The notes below the pieces were generated by a model. That model was not told the DNA's origin and ran no database searches. It saw only the letters and a list, made by a program, of their open reading frames with translations. A stretch of DNA of 16,677 nucleotides from contig JAAYRN010000125.1 in assembly GCA_012518765.1 (NCBI GenBank), positions 1 through 16,677 of the forward strand. The letters are read 5' to 3'. A program made the translations under genes and the position numbers. The stretch comes from Bacteroidales bacterium. Its GTDB lineage: Bacteria; Bacteroidota; Bacteroidia; Bacteroidales; WCHB1-69. Positions 14,244-16,677 of the stretch are shown piece after piece; the first letter of the stretch is position 1; each line of letters begins with the position of its first letter.

Positions 14244-14990
14244 ATGAATAATTATAAAACAATGATAGACAATAAACTTGAGAAGAAAAATAAAATTATT
14301 GCTATTGCTTCTGTTGTTGTTGTATATATATTGATGGTTATTTGCTTTATTCTCTTAGGATTGACACATCAAGTACCACCACCCCCAGAATATGGAGTAG
14401 AAGTAGACATGAGCGGAGGAGGTGGCGGAGGAAGTAGCGGAAGTACGGTTAGCAAGGAAAGCACTACGGCAGCACGAACATCGCAAAGGATTCATACTCA
14501 ACGAACCGAATCCACTTCAGCAGTTTCTTCGGGACAAGAAACTCAAACAAAAACAGAACCAACGCAAACGATTGACAATAGAGCTATGTTTCAAAAAAGA
14601 GCTCAACAAGGAGGAGGTGGCGATGGTAGCGGACAAGGTGCTGGATATGGTGATGGTGTAGGTCCCGGTTCAGGTACAGGAACAGGTGGAGGTCGTGGAG
14701 GTGGAACCGGAAGGGGAGAAGGAGATTTTTGGCTTGATGGAAGACCCGTAGTTAAAAAAGCATTTCCAAGATCAAAAACAAACTTAGAAGGAGTTGTTGT
14801 AGTTGAATTTAGAGCCGATAGAGAAGGAAATGTAATCTTTGCAAAAGCTGGCGTGAAAGGAACCACTATCATGGACAACGATATATGGCGCGAATGCGAA
14901 AGAGCCGCCAAAGAATCGAAATTCAAATCAAAAGCCGATGCTTTTACCGAAGAAAAAGGAACGATACGTTACAGGTTCGAAATTCAGTAA
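14244..14990 (+). CDS. TonB-like energy transducer with glycine-rich spacer
   Basis: Protein of 248 residues with one N-terminal membrane helix (about 18-40), a PPPPEYGVEV segment, a long flexible spacer and a C-terminal TonB-type domain (about 165-248: GRPVV, VVVEFRADREGNVI, AGVKGTT, AKESKFKSK, and a final GTIRYRFEIQ strand). It probably spans the periplasm to pass proton-motive energy from ExbB/ExbD to outer-membrane receptors. Unlike classical TonB, the spacer is not Pro/Lys-rich but has two glycine-rich blocks (58-67 and 123-159). A second ATG at residue 7 (14262) could be the true start. It ends 2 bases before folC (TAATTATG), indicating coupled translation. Confidence 0.88.
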   Translation: MNNYKTMIDNKLEKKNKIIAIASVVVVYILMVICFILLGLTHQVPPPPEYGVEVDMSGGGGGGSSGSTVSKESTTAARTSQRIHTQRTESTSAVSSGQETQTKTEPTQTIDNRAMFQKRAQQGGGGDGSGQGAGYGDGVGPGSGTGTGGGRGGGTGRGEGDFWLDGRPVVKKAFPRSKTNLEGVVVVEFRADREGNVIFAKAGVKGTTIMDNDIWRECERAAKESKFKSKADAFTEEKGTIRYRFEIQ

Positions 14991-14992
14991 TT

Positions 14993-16288
14993 ATGACTTA
15001 TAAAGAATGCATAGACTTTTTATACAAAAGTCTTCCTATGTATCAGCGTATTGGGGGAGCTGCCTATAAAGCCGACTTAAACAATACAATTGCCCTTTTA
15101 AATCACATACAAAATCCTCATTTATCGTTAAAAACACTACACATTGCTGGTAGCAATGGCAAAGGTTCTGTCTCTCATAATTTGGCATCCATTTTACAAG
15201 AAGCAGGCTATGTAGTCGGATTATACACTTCGCCTCACCTAAAAACTTTCAGGGAACGCATCCGCATCAACGGAAGTATGATAGACAAAGACTATATTTG
15301 TAGTTTTATAGAGCAAAATAAAAATGCTTTTCACGAAATTCAACCTTCATTTTTTGAAATGACGGTAGCTATGGCATTTCAATATTTCAAAGAAAAAAAA
15401 GTAGATATTGCTGTTATTGAAGTAGGTATGGGAGGACGATTGGATTCAACCAATGTGATTACTCCTGAATTATCTGTCGTTACTAATATAAGTTACGACC
15501 ACGTTCAGTTTCTTGGAAAAACACTTGCCGATATTGCCAAAGAAAAAGCAGGAATTATAAAAAAACAAATACCTATAATCGTAGGAGAAACGCATACTGA
15601 AACCGAAATAATTTTCCAAAACATTGCAAATCAAAACAATGCTCCCATAGTTTTTGCCGATAAACACTACACATTGAAAAATGTAAAACGATTTCAAAAA
15701 TCCAACACTCCTTGGATGTCTTTCGATGTATATAAGAATGATAAACTCTATATAAATCAAATCGTTTCACCTTTGACTGGATTGTATCAAGAGAAAAATT
15801 TTGCCACGTTATCCGCTGCTTTTGATGCACTGAAAGATAGCATGCAATTGTCGGAAAATAATTTCAAAAAAGGTATTAAAAATTGCATTCAACAAACTGG
15901 TTTACAAGGTAGATGGCAGCGTTTACAAACGAATCCCTTGTGTATAGCCGATGTGGGACACAATGAAGTCGCTATGCGTATGAATATGAATCAATTACAA
16001 ATGATGAGTTTTCGTAAACTTCACTTTGTACTGGGTGTAGTAGATGATAAAGATGTGGATACAATGCTTTCACTTTTACCTAAAGATGCGGTTTATTATT
16101 TCTGTAAAGCAAATATTCCCAGAGGATTAAAAGCGGGAGTTTTAAAGAAAAAAGCAAAAACACACGGTTTAACAGGCAGTTGTTATCGAAGTGCGGGCAG
16201 CGCTTTTGCTCATGCGAAAAAAAATGCAGAGAAAAACGATGTGGTTTTTGTGGGAGGCAGTGCTTTTGTGGTGGCTGAGGTGGTTTAA
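14993..16288 (+). CDS. folC: Folylpolyglutamate synthase / dihydrofolate synthase
   Basis: ATP-dependent ligase that adds glutamate to dihydropteroate and to tetrahydrofolate, in the cytoplasm; Mur-ligase fold. The 431 residues include the P-loop GSNGKGS (53-59; Ser replaces the usual Thr), YTSPHLKTFRERI (78-90), EVGMGGRLDSTN (143-154), SYDH (167-170), KEKAGI (183-188), the linker GLYQEKN (263-269), GRWQ (306-309) and DVGHN (320-324). I set the start at 14993 (MTYKECIDFLY) since an in-frame extension to 14885 would overlap the TonB-like gene and is not conserved. It is the last gene of the operon with exbB, exbD and the transducer. There is no functional link to them that I know of, only shared transcription. 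It supplies folates used by enzymes such as PurN. Confidence 0.95.
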   Translation: MTYKECIDFLYKSLPMYQRIGGAAYKADLNNTIALLNHIQNPHLSLKTLHIAGSNGKGSVSHNLASILQEAGYVVGLYTSPHLKTFRERIRINGSMIDKDYICSFIEQNKNAFHEIQPSFFEMTVAMAFQYFKEKKVDIAVIEVGMGGRLDSTNVITPELSVVTNISYDHVQFLGKTLADIAKEKAGIIKKQIPIIVGETHTETEIIFQNIANQNNAPIVFADKHYTLKNVKRFQKSNTPWMSFDVYKNDKLYINQIVSPLTGLYQEKNFATLSAAFDALKDSMQLSENNFKKGIKNCIQQTGLQGRWQRLQTNPLCIADVGHNEVAMRMNMNQLQMMSFRKLHFVLGVVDDKDVDTMLSLLPKDAVYYFCKANIPRGLKAGVLKKKAKTHGLTGSCYRSAGSAFAHAKKNAEKNDVVFVGGSAFVVAEVV

Positions 16289-16334
16289 ATAGAAATAAAT
16301 TTAAAACGCAAGCCTTAGCAGTTATTTATTTTGC

Positions 16335-16342
16335 TATTTTTG
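16335..16342 (+). promoter_or_regulatory. Predicted -7 element of the C10 protease gene
   Basis: TATTTTTG matches TAnnTTTG and stands 35 bases before the protease ATG. The expected -33 position (around 16312-16314) has no TTG, so the promoter is weak or regulated. No terminator for folC is seen in the 46 bases before it. Confidence 0.45.
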
Positions 16343-16377
16343 TAATCCTTTTTGTAGAGAATTAAAAATTATTTATA

Positions 16378-16677
16378 ATGAAAAAAATATTTGTTTTATT
16401 AAGTGTAATTTGGTTTACTCAAATAGCTGTTTCACAGCAAGTTTCGTTTAAAGAAGCACAAACAGTGGCTCAAAATTTCTTTTCAAAACAACATAAATCC
16501 TTAGTCAATTGTGTTTATGTTTCAAAAAATAAAAACGATACATTGTTTTATATTTTCAATGCTACCGATGGTTTTGTGGTGATAGCTGCCGATAAACGTA
16601 GCGTTCCTGTGTTGGCTTTTTCCGATAAAGGAAGTTTTGATAAGCAAGAAATAATAGCTCCCGTTCGTATGTGGTTA
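16378..16677 (+). CDS. C10-family (streptopain-like) cysteine protease, N-terminal part
   Basis: The frame is open from the ATG at 16378 to the window edge, giving 100 residues with the rest missing. A signal peptide (1-19, ending AVS before QQVSF) is followed by a Spi-type propeptide: an early SFKEAQTVAQNFF helix (23-35), then FYIFNATDGFVVIAADKR (57-74), PVLAFSDKGSF (77-87) and a closing APVRMWL (94-100). This propeptide is characteristic of secreted C10 proteases such as streptopain and the Porphyromonas/Prevotella enzymes, in which it folds over and silences the catalytic domain. The catalytic Cys and His lie beyond the window, so activity and any C-terminal type IX sorting domain cannot be judged. 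A stand-alone inhibitor of the same fold is less likely but possible. Confidence 0.8.
   Translation, partial: MKKIFVLLSVIWFTQIAVSQQVSFKEAQTVAQNFFSKQHKSLVNCVYVSKNKNDTLFYIFNATDGFVVIAADKRSVPVLAFSDKGSFDKQEIIAPVRMWL

Noticed and set aside
14610..14725. Possible G-quadruplex on the plus strand
   Set aside because: G runs are mostly two bases long and follow from Gly codons (GGN), so there is no reason to infer a selected structure.
14603..14926. Minus-strand frame encoding a proline-rich protein
   Set aside because: The proline run is the reverse complement of glycine codons in the TonB-like gene; composition explains it fully.

Overview
The window is AT-rich chromosomal DNA from a member of the Bacteroidota, most likely order Bacteroidales. 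The main reasons are the recurring Bacteroidota-type -7 promoter element (TAnnTTTG, often with TTG about 20-22 bases upstream), short MKK-type lipoproteins with a TSC lipobox, a 150-residue CoaD, a Bacteroidales-style PurN, and the start of a C10 (streptopain-like) protease with a Spi-type propeptide. Genus and species cannot be fixed from this sequence. No tRNA, rRNA, CRISPR array, insertion sequence or phage gene was seen; most of it looks like ordinary core chromosome with a few accessory genes.

Left part (1-5735), minus strand. A glutamate dehydrogenase gene (276-1616) has its own promoter and terminator, with an inverted repeat at the predicted 5' end of its mRNA. Upstream of it lies a tight unit read in the order prfA (release factor 1), coaD (coenzyme A synthesis) and a secreted thioredoxin-fold protein, with gaps of 16 and 13 bases and a good promoter before prfA. 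Next is a membrane-anchored LytTR regulator (4869-5735).

Middle (5736-8467). The LytTR gene is divergent from a beta-ketoacyl-ACP synthase pair, KAS III (fabH-like) then KAS II (fabF-like), both with complete catalytic triads. The 228-base gap between them holds four short direct repeats at exactly 20-base spacing, lying between the predicted -33 elements of the two divergent promoters. This is the most interesting signal in the window: a candidate operator for the LytTR protein, suggesting a small regulated lipid-synthesis unit. Two hairpin terminators follow fabF.

8468-11428. Two paralogous small lipoproteins, one on each strand and pointing outward, flank a three-gene cassette: a META-domain secreted protein, a four-helix membrane protein and purN. 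The lipoproteins share a strongly conserved N-terminal core but have unrelated C-terminal halves.

11490-16677, plus strand. An orphan polysaccharide flippase is followed by a promoter and an exbB-exbD-tonB-like-folC operon, in which an inner-membrane proton-driven energy transducer is coupled to folate polyglutamylation only by gene order. The TonB-like protein has a glycine-rich rather than proline-rich spacer. The window ends inside a C10-family protease gene, of which only the signal peptide and propeptide are visible.
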